Part shown: positions 1 through 6,719 of the stretch, in pieces
How positions within the stretch are numbered: the stretch's first letter is position 1
How the letters are laid out: the number at the start of each line of letters is the position of its first letter
Assembly (NCBI GenBank): GCA_007128245.1
Contig: SKXU01000055.1
Location: 1 to 8,352, forward strand
Direction: 5' to 3'
DNA: 8,352 bases
From: Candidatus Woesearchaeota archaeon
Lineage (GTDB): Archaea; Nanobdellota; Nanobdellia; Woesearchaeales; SKIA01
The notes under the pieces: model-generated
The model's input: the letters and a program-made list of their open reading frames with translations, nothing else
What the model was told of the DNA's origin: nothing
Database searches by the model: none
Translations under genes and position numbers: made by a program

Positions 1-1
1 A

Positions 2-793
2 ACAGACGAAGTTACTGCTCAACAAGATCAAGTGAGAAGAGTGTTGAGTGCGATCGATCAGCAAAACAGCAGTACCTTGCAAAAAGAGTATTCAAAGCTC
101 ATTGATGCATTAAGTGAGGAAATCCAAAAAGGCATACAGTTACGTACACATCTTGAAACCATTCGAAATGAGATACAAACTGCGGACACGGATAATAAAA
201 ACATCGCAGCACACTTGTCAAGTCTTGGGGAGTTTGAGAAAGAGCTAGAAGAGTTTATAAAGAAACTTCAAGAGAATGTTGTTCAGTACGGAAGGGATAT
301 GTCAGAGAGTCTGAGAAACGCGGATGTTGCACGGGCGACTGCAGTAGTCCAAAAACTTGATTCCCAACGAGAAGTGCTGCGACAAAAGCAAGGCGAAAAC
401 CATGCGAAAGTACTCTCTCACGCGGGTGCTCGCAACGCCCTGGACCGGCTGCGACGAGTTCTCAACCGTGAGGACAAGGATGCAGAAGCGATTCCTGAGG
501 AGATGCGAGCGGCAGTCGGAACAACCCCTGCACTCATCGCTGCCCATGAACAGGCACATAAGATCATAACAGAGTATGGCAATCTGCTCTCAGCGGCTCC
601 TACAGGGAAACTAGAAGCCCCTAAAGTCCGAAACACGTTTAGCAATCTAAGAAAGAGTCTCGAAAAAGCAGAAGAAGCACATAAGGATCATCCTAAGGTT
701 CTCAGTTTCATCACCCAGCTACATAATCAACTGTCCAATATCGAGGGATCAGTCATGAAACGATTAGTTAAGAGACCGGAGGTTCCTAAATGA
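2..793 (+). CDS. Alpha-helical coiled-coil protein of the membrane-module operon, 5'-truncated
   Basis: The reading frame is open to the left edge, so the true start lies outside the window; the GTG at 32 has no ribosome binding site and is probably internal. The visible 263 residues are highly charged (rich in E, K, Q, R), have no membrane segment and almost no predicted beta structure, and carry long heptad-like stretches (for example nt 215-310), pointing to a cytosolic helical-bundle or coiled-coil protein. Near the end, a helix-HP-helix pattern (His-Pro codons at 689-694) resembles one in the tails of both five-TM proteins downstream. The stop codon overlaps the next start (ATGA, 790-793), and the last codons contain that gene's Shine-Dalgarno sequence, so the two are translationally coupled. 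I do not recognise a family. A role as soluble partner of the membrane protein is inferred from position only. Confidence 0.85.
   Translation, partial: TDEVTAQQDQVRRVLSAIDQQNSSTLQKEYSKLIDALSEEIQKGIQLRTHLETIRNEIQTADTDNKNIAAHLSSLGEFEKELEEFIKKLQENVVQYGRDMSESLRNADVARATAVVQKLDSQREVLRQKQGENHAKVLSHAGARNALDRLRRVLNREDKDAEAIPEEMRAAVGTTPALIAAHEQAHKIITEYGNLLSAAPTGKLEAPKVRNTFSNLRKSLEKAEEAHKDHPKVLSFITQLHNQLSNIEGSVMKRLVKRPEVPK
778..782 (+). promoter_or_regulatory. Ribosome binding site (GGAGG) for the first five-TM gene
   Basis: GGAGG lies 7 nt before the ATG at 790, inside the last codons of the preceding gene. With the ATGA overlap it fixes the start at 790. Confidence 0.8.
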
Positions 794-1788
794 GCTGGTA
801 TTCTCCGTTCTCCTATTTTGATATCGCTCAGCTCTATCTCTCTGCGCCGTACTTGTGGGATACCATCATTTACTTGTGTATCTTCTTGGGTCTTGCGTCG
901 TACGTGTTTACGAGCACGAGTAACTTTGGCAAGAAAGGAAAGCCCGTAGCGATTGGTCTTGGGCTTGCACTTACGCTTTCTATGGTGATGTGGACGTATA
1001 ATAATGGGTGGAATCTTGGTTCTGCTCAACTCGCAATTCTTCCTCTCACGGTTCTCGGGTTAGTGTTTTTTGTGTTTTTGTATCGCGTACTCCATGATTT
1101 TTTGGGGTTACCACGTCATTGCTCATTTGCTATTTCGTATTTGTTTGTGTACTCTGGCGTCTCGGCCATGTATGCAAACCCTCTTCAAAACGCGTTTACT
1201 CGCGCCCCTACGATTGAGGTGCTCCTTGCCATCACCATGCTTATCGCTATTGGAACACTTATTTGGTGTTTTATCAGTATTTTTCCAAAAAGCAACTCCG
1301 ATGACAGCACCTCTGGCGGCAACGGAGGAGGAGACGGAGGGGGGAGAAACGGAGGCGGAGGAGGAAACGGAGGCGGGGACACACCCCCAAGAGGTCCGCA
1401 CACGCTCGAGGGCGCTATTAATGATTTCGTTCGAGCAGTAGGCGATCTTCCTCAGCTAAAGACGCGTTATCGTCAGGCCCTCAATAATGCGCTCGCAGCA
1501 AATCACGCTCATCACACCGCTCCCACGCCTGCTACGAGAGCGCAAAAAACGAATACGCTGCGTGCAATGGGCCGAGTGTACCAACAACTCAGTGCATCGC
1601 TGCAGACGATTGAGCAACTCTCGCGCGCGATCTCTACGCATCCAGAAGTGGGTAGCGTGCCAGAGAATCTGCATGAACGCTTTGGCACTGCATATAACGC
1701 GTATTTTAGAGATATACGTGACATCGCGTATCTGCGCGGACAGTTCAGAGACCTTATCCGAAGAAATGACGGAGGACCAATTCCATGA
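790..1788 (+). CDS. Five-TM membrane protein with glycine-rich linker and cytosolic helical tail (paralogue 1)
   Basis: 332 residues. Hydrophobic segments lie at about residues 22-40, 53-70, 80-100, 111-128 and 141-165. Positive charges sit in the loops after TM1 (KKGK, 48-51) and TM3 (R99, R109), while the N-terminus has none. The positive-inside rule therefore predicts N-outside and C-inside. Residues 176-197 are a Gly/Asn/Asp linker, followed by a helical domain (about 205-326) with an HP turn at 284-285 and an AYxxYF...LRxxFR helix (301-320). The gene at 4292 has the same plan, including MSW at the start, W23-D24-T25 at identical positions and a GGPI tail, so the two are paralogues. The start is supported by GGAGG 7 nt upstream and an ATGA overlap; the stop overlaps the next ATG the same way. 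Family unknown. Probably a membrane anchor that presents a cytosolic helical domain to the soluble operon products. Confidence 0.88.
   Translation: MSWYSPFSYFDIAQLYLSAPYLWDTIIYLCIFLGLASYVFTSTSNFGKKGKPVAIGLGLALTLSMVMWTYNNGWNLGSAQLAILPLTVLGLVFFVFLYRVLHDFLGLPRHCSFAISYLFVYSGVSAMYANPLQNAFTRAPTIEVLLAITMLIAIGTLIWCFISIFPKSNSDDSTSGGNGGGDGGGRNGGGGGNGGGDTPPRGPHTLEGAINDFVRAVGDLPQLKTRYRQALNNALAANHAHHTAPTPATRAQKTNTLRAMGRVYQQLSASLQTIEQLSRAISTHPEVGSVPENLHERFGTAYNAYFRDIRDIAYLRGQFRDLIRRNDGGPIP
1315..1380 (+). repeat. G-rich, purine-biased low-complexity tract encoding the glycine linker
   Basis: About 66 nt of GGA/GGC/GGG codons broken by AAC and GAC, encoding irregular GGG(N/D) units at residues 176-197 of the membrane protein. 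On DNA or RNA it has many GG runs and one G6 run, so two-tier G-quadruplexes are possible. It also contains several GGAGG matches to the anti-Shine-Dalgarno sequence. The other membrane paralogue lacks it. Confidence 0.8.
1771..1775 (+). promoter_or_regulatory. Ribosome binding site (GGAGG) for the 817-residue protein
   Basis: GGAGG lies 9 nt before the ATG at 1785 and is embedded in the GGPI-encoding codons at the end of the membrane-protein gene. Confidence 0.8.
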
Positions 1789-4238
1789 CACAAGACCTCA
1801 TATCAGCGATTAACGACTTAGACCAAGCAGTGGAAGTCGTGGATACGACGCACCGCCTCGCAAGAGATGCAGGGCGCGTGTCTGAGCAGCTAAACTCTCG
1901 TAAGTTTGCTCGCGCTCTCGGCGACGATCTTGGCGCGGACATCACGTGGGAGGGCGACCTTCTTCCTCCGGAAGATCAAACACAACCCGTTGCCCACACG
2001 CTTCCTGGTCTTGATGAGTTCACACGAGCAACATGGCAGCTGCAACAACTCTTACCTGCTCTACAACAGCAATTCGTGGCTCTGAATGCGGCTCGAAATG
2101 AAGCGTTTGAAAACAAAGCTGGTGCTGAGAAGTTCGCTACTCAGCGGAATAAGACAATTAAGGATGTAGATGCATTTTTGCTTGCTATTCGTGCAGTGCA
2201 AAAAACTGGCGCAGATATCATCTCGGCAAACGCTGACGGAACTATTAGTGAGAATTCTCTTCCTAAACTAGCACAGAATTATCGTGTAGCGTTTTTTGTG
2301 TGCCTTGAGATGTCTCGCGCGTGGGAGACGTTCAGAAAAGAATATAATACACACGCAAGCAGACCCCAAGCCCCTGAGGCGTTGTGCGCTGCTCCAGTGA
2401 TAAAAGAGCAGATCTATAACACACTTGATCTTCGCAACAACACATTTGCGATTGACAAGCTGCTTCACGATACACTCCCTAAATGCACCGAGAGTGCTCA
2501 AAGAAGTCTCAATGATGCATTAATGATGATTACAGAAAGACAAGTTCTCCTCGGGATGACATGGAGCAATGAACTCTTTGATCCTCCAAGTCAGAAACCT
2601 GTTTTTTCAGAAGGAGGCACCACTGACGGATCGGCACTACCTGGAGGGGAGTTCAAACAGGACGCAGGAGAGGGCGACCGAGCAGACTCGGCGCGCCCGC
2701 TTGAGATCACATGCTCATCGAAGACTGTCAAACGCGAAGAACGTGAAGGAGAGCTTTACTTCTCGACACAAGACCCTCTTGATGAGGACACAGCATGGAT
2801 GTTTGAGGTAAAGACAGAGGAGGGAGAAACGCTTCAAGGAGACTTTCAAGCTATTTCGTGGGATGAACGAAATCGTTGGACCAAGCCCCAGGATGTCGAG
2901 AAGTGGATAAATAAACTGGGGATATCTGTGGATTTTGAAGGAAACAAGATATGGAAGCTCATCAAAGGAGCTAACAAGTCTGTGTTTGCTACACTCGACG
3001 AAGTGTTGGGTGAGACACGGGCGGAACGCTTGGTTATTACGTCTAAAATAGTTACCCGTAAAGACAACATAGTAACTGGAAAGCGAACTGTGGTGTTCAC
3101 GATACATCGTGATTCTTCTCAGGAGGAACCTGAACAAGAGGGTGCAGAGTCCAAGAAGGATACGAAGTCTCGCTCACGTACTGCGCCGTCACAAGACAGC
3201 GATCTTGACACTACGCTGGTGGTGTATCCTCAGAAGATTGGGCGCGCAACGGCTAAAGAGCGTTACAAAGACTATCGTGAGCTCTCTACCAGATCCCTTC
3301 CCAACAAGGAGATTGAGTTTGTCGCACTTACGAACACCAATGAGACGGGTCTAAAAGCACAGTATGATGTGCTCGTAAGTTTCGTTCGGACTGATGACAA
3401 ACAAGCTTGGCTCTCAGGTGATGCCATAACCTCTTTGGAAATAGGCATTGTCCCGACAAAACGTGATGGGGATGCATACAGCAGATTCTCTCTCTCGCAG
3501 AAAGTCAGACGCGTGGTTCTGAGCGCTGTGGGAGTGAATCATGAAGAGAGAAAAGTCCTTCTCTCAGTGGGCAAGAAGTTTAAGAGTTTTGAGGATTTCG
3601 CACAGCGGATCCCTAACAGAAAATCGGATACTCCCGTTCATTTCTACCTTCGAGGCAAGTTGTACAAGGGCAAGGATGAGTATAAGGATAGCAAGGGAAA
3701 TCCTGTTGAGGCTACTGCAGCCGTAAAATATGAGCAAATCACTCCTGCTCAGCTTCCGGAGATTGAGTTTGATATTAAGGAAATAACGAATCAGCAACGA
3801 CGCGGAGGCATTGTTGTTGGAGCAGTGCAAATCCCTAACGTCACAGACCCTGCATCTGTGAAGCTTAGTTATTCGCTCGAATCGTTTTTTCAGCAGTACC
3901 CCGGTATGACGGACGTGATGCGTGTTGGTATGCGAGTATTTCAGAATGGAAAGTGGCGCAATGTAACCAATAACGTGCGGACAAACCCTCCAACTGTACC
4001 TGTTGACTATCAACTCTCGCCTCTTCCACCTGAACCTACCAAAGAACGGAAAGTAACATTCGTGCTCGGAGACGGCGTCAACAATTGGTGGAGCTTGTTG
4101 GGAGGCGACGTAGAGGCTGTCGACGTGTTTTTTGTGGTGACGCTTGCGCAACGTGACGGAGCGCAGATCACGACGGATACGTGCAGAGTCATCTTATATC
4201 CTGAGTCGTCACTTGATGCGCTCGCGCAGATGCGGTAG
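1785..4238 (+). CDS. Large two-part protein: N-terminal helical domains, C-terminal beta-rich region
   Basis: 817 residues, no signal peptide, no membrane segment. Residues 1-265 look all-helical. The first 60 can be aligned by eye with the start of the 227-residue protein at 5271 (shared SR...F..L and AD(I/L)..W..(D)LL patterns), and 75-190 resembles the helical tails of the five-TM proteins. A Gly/Asp/Ser-rich linker (about 266-305) leads to a beta-rich stretch (306-442), a charged Glu/Ser/Lys linker (443-472) and a longer beta-rich stretch (473-808) with alternating hydrophobic strands. Strand-like segments ending in YP recur at 476-482 and near the C-terminus (800-806), which may indicate repeated sandwich domains. 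I recognise no catalytic motif. It overlaps the upstream membrane gene by ATGA and is the last gene of the first module. Beta sandwiches without a secretion signal suggest a cytosolic structural or binding protein at the membrane complex. Confidence 0.85.
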   Translation: MTQDLISAINDLDQAVEVVDTTHRLARDAGRVSEQLNSRKFARALGDDLGADITWEGDLLPPEDQTQPVAHTLPGLDEFTRATWQLQQLLPALQQQFVALNAARNEAFENKAGAEKFATQRNKTIKDVDAFLLAIRAVQKTGADIISANADGTISENSLPKLAQNYRVAFFVCLEMSRAWETFRKEYNTHASRPQAPEALCAAPVIKEQIYNTLDLRNNTFAIDKLLHDTLPKCTESAQRSLNDALMMITERQVLLGMTWSNELFDPPSQKPVFSEGGTTDGSALPGGEFKQDAGEGDRADSARPLEITCSSKTVKREEREGELYFSTQDPLDEDTAWMFEVKTEEGETLQGDFQAISWDERNRWTKPQDVEKWINKLGISVDFEGNKIWKLIKGANKSVFATLDEVLGETRAERLVITSKIVTRKDNIVTGKRTVVFTIHRDSSQEEPEQEGAESKKDTKSRSRTAPSQDSDLDTTLVVYPQKIGRATAKERYKDYRELSTRSLPNKEIEFVALTNTNETGLKAQYDVLVSFVRTDDKQAWLSGDAITSLEIGIVPTKRDGDAYSRFSLSQKVRRVVLSAVGVNHEERKVLLSVGKKFKSFEDFAQRIPNRKSDTPVHFYLRGKLYKGKDEYKDSKGNPVEATAAVKYEQITPAQLPEIEFDIKEITNQQRRGGIVVGAVQIPNVTDPASVKLSYSLESFFQQYPGMTDVMRVGMRVFQNGKWRNVTNNVRTNPPTVPVDYQLSPLPPEPTKERKVTFVLGDGVNNWWSLLGGDVEAVDVFFVVTLAQRDGAQITTDTCRVILYPESSLDALAQMR

Positions 4239-4243
4239 GCAAA

Positions 4244-4262
4244 ACCTTTAAGAAGCAAAGGT
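4244..4262 (+). promoter_or_regulatory. TATA-like element within a 6-7-6 inverted repeat upstream of the second module
   Basis: The 53-bp gap between genes contains TTTAAGAA (4247-4254) preceded by AAAACC, like an archaeal BRE/TATA pair. It lies 28 nt before the ATG at 4275. ACCTTT (4244-4249) and AAAGGT (4257-4262) are perfect inverted arms across a 7-nt spacer and cover the TATA-like core, so a repressor site or small hairpin is possible. The decamer TTAAGAAGCA (4248-4257) recurs exactly in the promoter of the secreted-protein gene (7407-7416), which supports promoter function. Read-through from the first module is also possible. Confidence 0.5.
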
Positions 4263-4274
4263 GCGCGAAGAGGT

Positions 4275-4295
4275 ATGGTGAGTAAAGAAGTATGA
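4275..4295 (+). CDS. Possible six-codon leader peptide (MVSKEV)
   Basis: ATG at 4275 opens a six-codon frame whose TGA (4293-4295) overlaps the ATG of the five-TM gene at 4292 in the ATGA arrangement seen between genes upstream. Its ATG is 28 nt from the TATA-like element, the distance of the leaderless starts elsewhere in the window. It could therefore be a leaderless leader that delivers ribosomes to 4292 by termination-reinitiation. The competing reading is that GGTGA (4277-4281) inside it is simply the Shine-Dalgarno site for 4292 (spacer 10 nt) and the frame is chance. Confidence 0.3.
   Translation: MVSKEV
4277..4281 (+). promoter_or_regulatory. Ribosome binding site (GGTGA) for the second five-TM gene
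   Basis: GGTGA can pair with the UCACC part of the 16S rRNA 3' end and lies 10 nt before the ATG at 4292. No earlier in-frame start exists because a TAA occupies 4283-4285. Confidence 0.5.
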
Positions 4296-5278
4296 GTTGG
4301 TTTCTGCCATTAACAACGACCACGAACGCTACTGCGTATACCTCGATTGCAGGTGTTTGGGATACATTGATTGTGTGTGCTGTGCTCGCTGGGTTTGCGA
4401 CGTTTGCGTTTCAGTCCACACGCTATTATGGTTCTCTAACTGGTAGGCACGTCTCTCTTATTGTTGGCGCGTCTGTGGGACTCATCGTCTCGGCGTTTAT
4501 CACAACGCCGTTTGGGCAGATGAATATTTCTTGGTGGGTGCTTATCATTGCAAGCGTGCTTGCTCTTGTCGGGCTGTATCGTTTGTGGTCTCAGGTTGCT
4601 CGTTTCTCTGTTGAAACGAGTTTTTCTTTGTCGTATCTCGTCGTGTTTTTGATGTGGTATGGAGCGTTTAGTAGTCAGGCGTCGCGCGTACTCAACAATA
4701 ATATTATCTTGGAGTTGTTATTGTGCGGGTTGTTCTTGTACGCTCTTGTCGTGAGCGGTGGAGCTCTTGGCGCATACCTTACTCGTAGGCGTCAGCAAGA
4801 GCATGAGTTACCAAAAAAGACGCATTTAAAGGATGTGCTTGCTCGTCACGAGCCTGGTCGTGTGAACGCGAAAGTCCCTCCTCAAGTGGCTCTCTCACAA
4901 CTCATTGATGTGTTTGCACAGCAAGTCGAACAGTTTACTGAGCATGTTATCACGTATAGAAACAACGTGAATTCTGTGTTGGTTGCGAACGCTGATTATC
5001 GTCGTAAAGAGTCTATTCAAACGTCTGCTGCGTATGATCATTCTCTTGATCGGCTCTCTCAACACTATCATCATTTGATTCCGTTTCTTGACGATTTAGA
5101 GTCCACTGCTCAGCAAGTCGTTCATCATCCTGCCGCGGCTATGCTCAGTGAGGAGAACTATGCCTTTATTGCCAAGGCGTTTAGAGAGTATTTTGAGACG
5201 GCAATGTATCTTGATCGTTTGCGATCAACCTTTCGGAGTACGCATGAGCGCGGACAAGGAGGTCCTATCGATGCTTAG
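4292..5278 (+). CDS. Five-TM membrane protein with cytosolic helical tail (paralogue 2)
   Basis: 328 residues. TM segments lie at about 22-40, 53-72, 80-98, 111-127 and 137-163. The N-terminus is uncharged, loops after TM1 (R44, R52) and TM3 (R97, R104) are basic, and an RRR cluster (165-167) follows TM5, predicting N-outside, C-inside. The cytosolic part is helical (about 198-320) with an HP turn at 279-280 and an AFxxYF...LRxxFR helix (296-315) that aligns without gaps to 301-320 of the protein at 790. MSW and W23-D24-T25 sit at the same positions in both, and both end in GGPI plus one or two residues. Instead of the Gly-rich linker it has a shorter basic linker (165-197). It overlaps the next gene by 8 nt. 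Function unknown. Paralogy of the whole chain indicates duplication of a membrane-anchor gene rather than convergence. Confidence 0.88.
   Translation: MSWFLPLTTTTNATAYTSIAGVWDTLIVCAVLAGFATFAFQSTRYYGSLTGRHVSLIVGASVGLIVSAFITTPFGQMNISWWVLIIASVLALVGLYRLWSQVARFSVETSFSLSYLVVFLMWYGAFSSQASRVLNNNIILELLLCGLFLYALVVSGGALGAYLTRRRQQEHELPKKTHLKDVLARHEPGRVNAKVPPQVALSQLIDVFAQQVEQFTEHVITYRNNVNSVLVANADYRRKESIQTSAAYDHSLDRLSQHYHHLIPFLDDLESTAQQVVHHPAAAMLSEENYAFIAKAFREYFETAMYLDRLRSTFRSTHERGQGGPIDA
5256..5263 (+). promoter_or_regulatory. Strong ribosome binding site (AAGGAGGT) deciding the start at 5271
   Basis: A near-complete anti-Shine-Dalgarno match lies 7 nt before the ATG at 5271, within the codons for Q-G-G-P of the membrane protein. 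It decides against the earlier in-frame ATGs at 5148 and 5244, which lie deeper in the upstream gene and lack such a site. Confidence 0.85.
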
Positions 5279-5954
5279 TGAGCGAACGCGTATCTTGAAT
5301 AAAATTGACCGTCAATTAGACTTGTCTGTGCGTGTGCGCAAGATGAGTATTCGTGTTGATCAGTTTGTGCAAAATAGTCGCTCTGCATCGTTTTCTGAGC
5401 TCGCTATTCCTTCCGCTCATAAAGCCGCTGATCTTGTGCGTTGGAATGACTCGCTTCTCGCGCATGGTAAAGTTGCGAAAACACCTTCTCAAGAGCAGGT
5501 GAGCGGTACTCCGTTTGAGCCAAAATTCACGTTCTTGCTTGAGCAGATTCAAGAGCACGCGGGAGTAATGGAGGAGCATCCTGATTCTGAGTCGTCAAAG
5601 AAGGCTGCTAAGGATATCTATGGCGAGGGGCAAGCGTTTGTGCACGCCATCGAGGCTCTTGCGGACGTTGAGCGTCTTAAGCGGTTTGATGAGGATGTCG
5701 CTCATGAAGTAGCAGGGCAGATTGCCGCGTTTATGTCGTACTTACAAGCCATTCATGAGTGGGCCGCCGAGAGTGCTCCCTTGTTAGCGGCAGACATTCA
5801 GATTCCTCGTTTGGCAAAGCAGACGCATAAAGCCACCCGGGCTCTCACGCGTGTGGTGCGTGATAAGGCAGTGCTTTCTGTTCTTGAGCGCGAATTGTCC
5901 GGACAAGAAGAGATGCTCTCTCAACTCATTCCAGCGGACTCTTCACATTCCTAA
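5271..5954 (+). CDS. Soluble alpha-helical protein, partner gene of five-TM paralogue 2
   Basis: 227 residues from the ATG at 5271, chosen for the AAGGAGGT 7 nt upstream and the 8-nt overlap with the membrane gene. The protein is almost entirely helix-forming, mildly acidic, and has no TM segment or signal peptide. Its first 60 residues resemble those of the 817-residue protein, including an AD(L/I)..W..(D)SLL-like patch at about 53-63, so it looks like the short counterpart of that protein, lacking the beta-rich part. An HP turn at 103-104 recalls the helical tails of the membrane proteins. Its 3' end overlaps xerA on the other strand by 29 bp. No known family recognised. It is inferred to be a cytosolic subunit that binds the tail of its membrane neighbour. 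Confidence 0.85.
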   Translation: MLSERTRILNKIDRQLDLSVRVRKMSIRVDQFVQNSRSASFSELAIPSAHKAADLVRWNDSLLAHGKVAKTPSQEQVSGTPFEPKFTFLLEQIQEHAGVMEEHPDSESSKKAAKDIYGEGQAFVHAIEALADVERLKRFDEDVAHEVAGQIAAFMSYLQAIHEWAAESAPLLAADIQIPRLAKQTHKATRALTRVVRDKAVLSVLERELSGQEEMLSQLIPADSSHS

Positions 5955-6690
5955 GGGTTTCTGAGCTGACGTGCGTGTAGATTTGTGTTGTTTGGAGGTT
6001 GCTGTGTCCAAGCAGTTCTTGTATGACGCGTATATCTGTTCCTTGCTCAAGCAAGTGTGTTGCAAAGCTGTGTCTGAGCACGTGCGGAGTAACGTTTTTT
6101 CGTATCTTCGCCTTGCGCGCAGCTTCTCGTATGAGTTGCTGGACGTTTCGCGTTGTCATCGTGCCATCTCCGAAGATATATCCTTCTCCGTGGAGTTGTT
6201 TTGCGAGGAACTCAGGGAGTATGGTGATGCGGTCTTTTTGTCCTTTTCCTGACCGCACCGTAAGGGTGTTATCGTGTATGTCTTCGTAGCGTAGCGCCAC
6301 GAGTTCTGACACGCGCAGTCCTGCTGCGTACAGGAGTTGTATCATGAGTCGTGTTTGCTGCGTGCTTGCTGCGTGGATGAGATCATGCACTTCTTGTTGT
6401 GTCAGGTACACAGGCAGTTTCTTAGCTATTTTTGGGCTTTTCACTCCCGTAATATCTTTTTCGAGTACTTGGTTGAGGTAAAACAAGAGTGCTGAGCGCG
6501 CGAGTTGTACTGTTGCCGCACTTTTCTTGTCCGCAAGCATGTGTGCCAAGAATGCTTTCACGTCTTCTCGCTGCGCCTCTTGTATTGGTTTGTCAAGAAA
6601 GTCTGCAAAGGCGTTGTTGTAGCGTAGATACGCTTTTTGTGTGTGCTCTGAGAGTCCTCGAAGCATCATTTCTGCGTGCAGCTGTTTCAT
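5926..6690 (-). CDS. xerA: XerA-type tyrosine recombinase
   Basis: 254 residues. Residues 1-85 are the N-terminal core-binding (SAM-like) domain and about 93-254 the catalytic domain. The tyrosine-recombinase active site is complete: R126 (AAGLRVSEL), K149 (SGKGQKDR), H203 and R206 (TPHVLRHSFATH), H229 (LGHSN) and nucleophile Y238 (IYTHV). Compact size and a short linker match archaeal XerA, which resolves chromosome dimers at dif without FtsK in the species studied. A role in integrating a mobile element cannot be excluded, but no attachment sites or phage genes are visible. The ATG at 6690 is preferred over the adjacent GTG at 6693 because it lies 29 nt downstream of a TATA-like sequence and no Shine-Dalgarno site is present, fitting a leaderless transcript. 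It is transcribed divergently from the gene at 6759 and its 3' end overlaps the convergent gene ending at 5954. Confidence 0.93.
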   Translation of the reverse strand: MKQLHAEMMLRGLSEHTQKAYLRYNNAFADFLDKPIQEAQREDVKAFLAHMLADKKSAATVQLARSALLFYLNQVLEKDITGVKSPKIAKKLPVYLTQQEVHDLIHAASTQQTRLMIQLLYAAGLRVSELVALRYEDIHDNTLTVRSGKGQKDRITILPEFLAKQLHGEGYIFGDGTMTTRNVQQLIREAARKAKIRKNVTPHVLRHSFATHLLEQGTDIRVIQELLGHSNLQTTQIYTHVSSETLRNVKSPLE

Positions 6691-6711
6691 CACGTGTGTT
6701 GAGGGAGGCGT

Positions 6712-6719
6712 CTTTTTAT
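6712..6719 (-). promoter_or_regulatory. TATA-like promoter element of xerA
   Basis: On the minus strand ATAAAAAG runs from 6719 to 6712, 29 nt before the xerA ATG at 6690, which would put the transcription start at or next to the start codon. Confidence 0.55.

Noticed and set aside
1123..1401. Minus-strand Ser/Val/Pro-rich frames opposite the glycine linker
   Set aside because: Low-complexity translation is a by-product of the G-rich tract on the other strand.
2715..3137. A 140-codon minus-strand frame
   Set aside because: Lies inside the 817-residue gene, shows no recognisable motif and no start signals.
3564..4151. A 195-codon open frame on the minus strand
   Set aside because: Entirely antisense to the beta-rich coding region; composition is Arg/His/Cys-rich with no domain, no promoter and no ribosome binding site. 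The + strand frame is continuous and better supported.
5148..5270. Upstream extension of the 227-residue protein to the ATG at 5148 or 5244
   Set aside because: The added residues are Arg-rich and out of character, and AAGGAGGT at 5256-5263 points to the ATG at 5271.
5971..6289. Two + strand open frames opposite xerA
   Set aside because: Cys/Ser/Phe-rich translations antisense to a complete tyrosine recombinase; no promoter or ribosome binding site.
5926..6690. xerA as evidence of an integrated phage or integrative element
   Set aside because: The protein matches the cellular archaeal XerA type; no tRNA, direct-repeat attachment sites, or phage or plasmid genes are seen.
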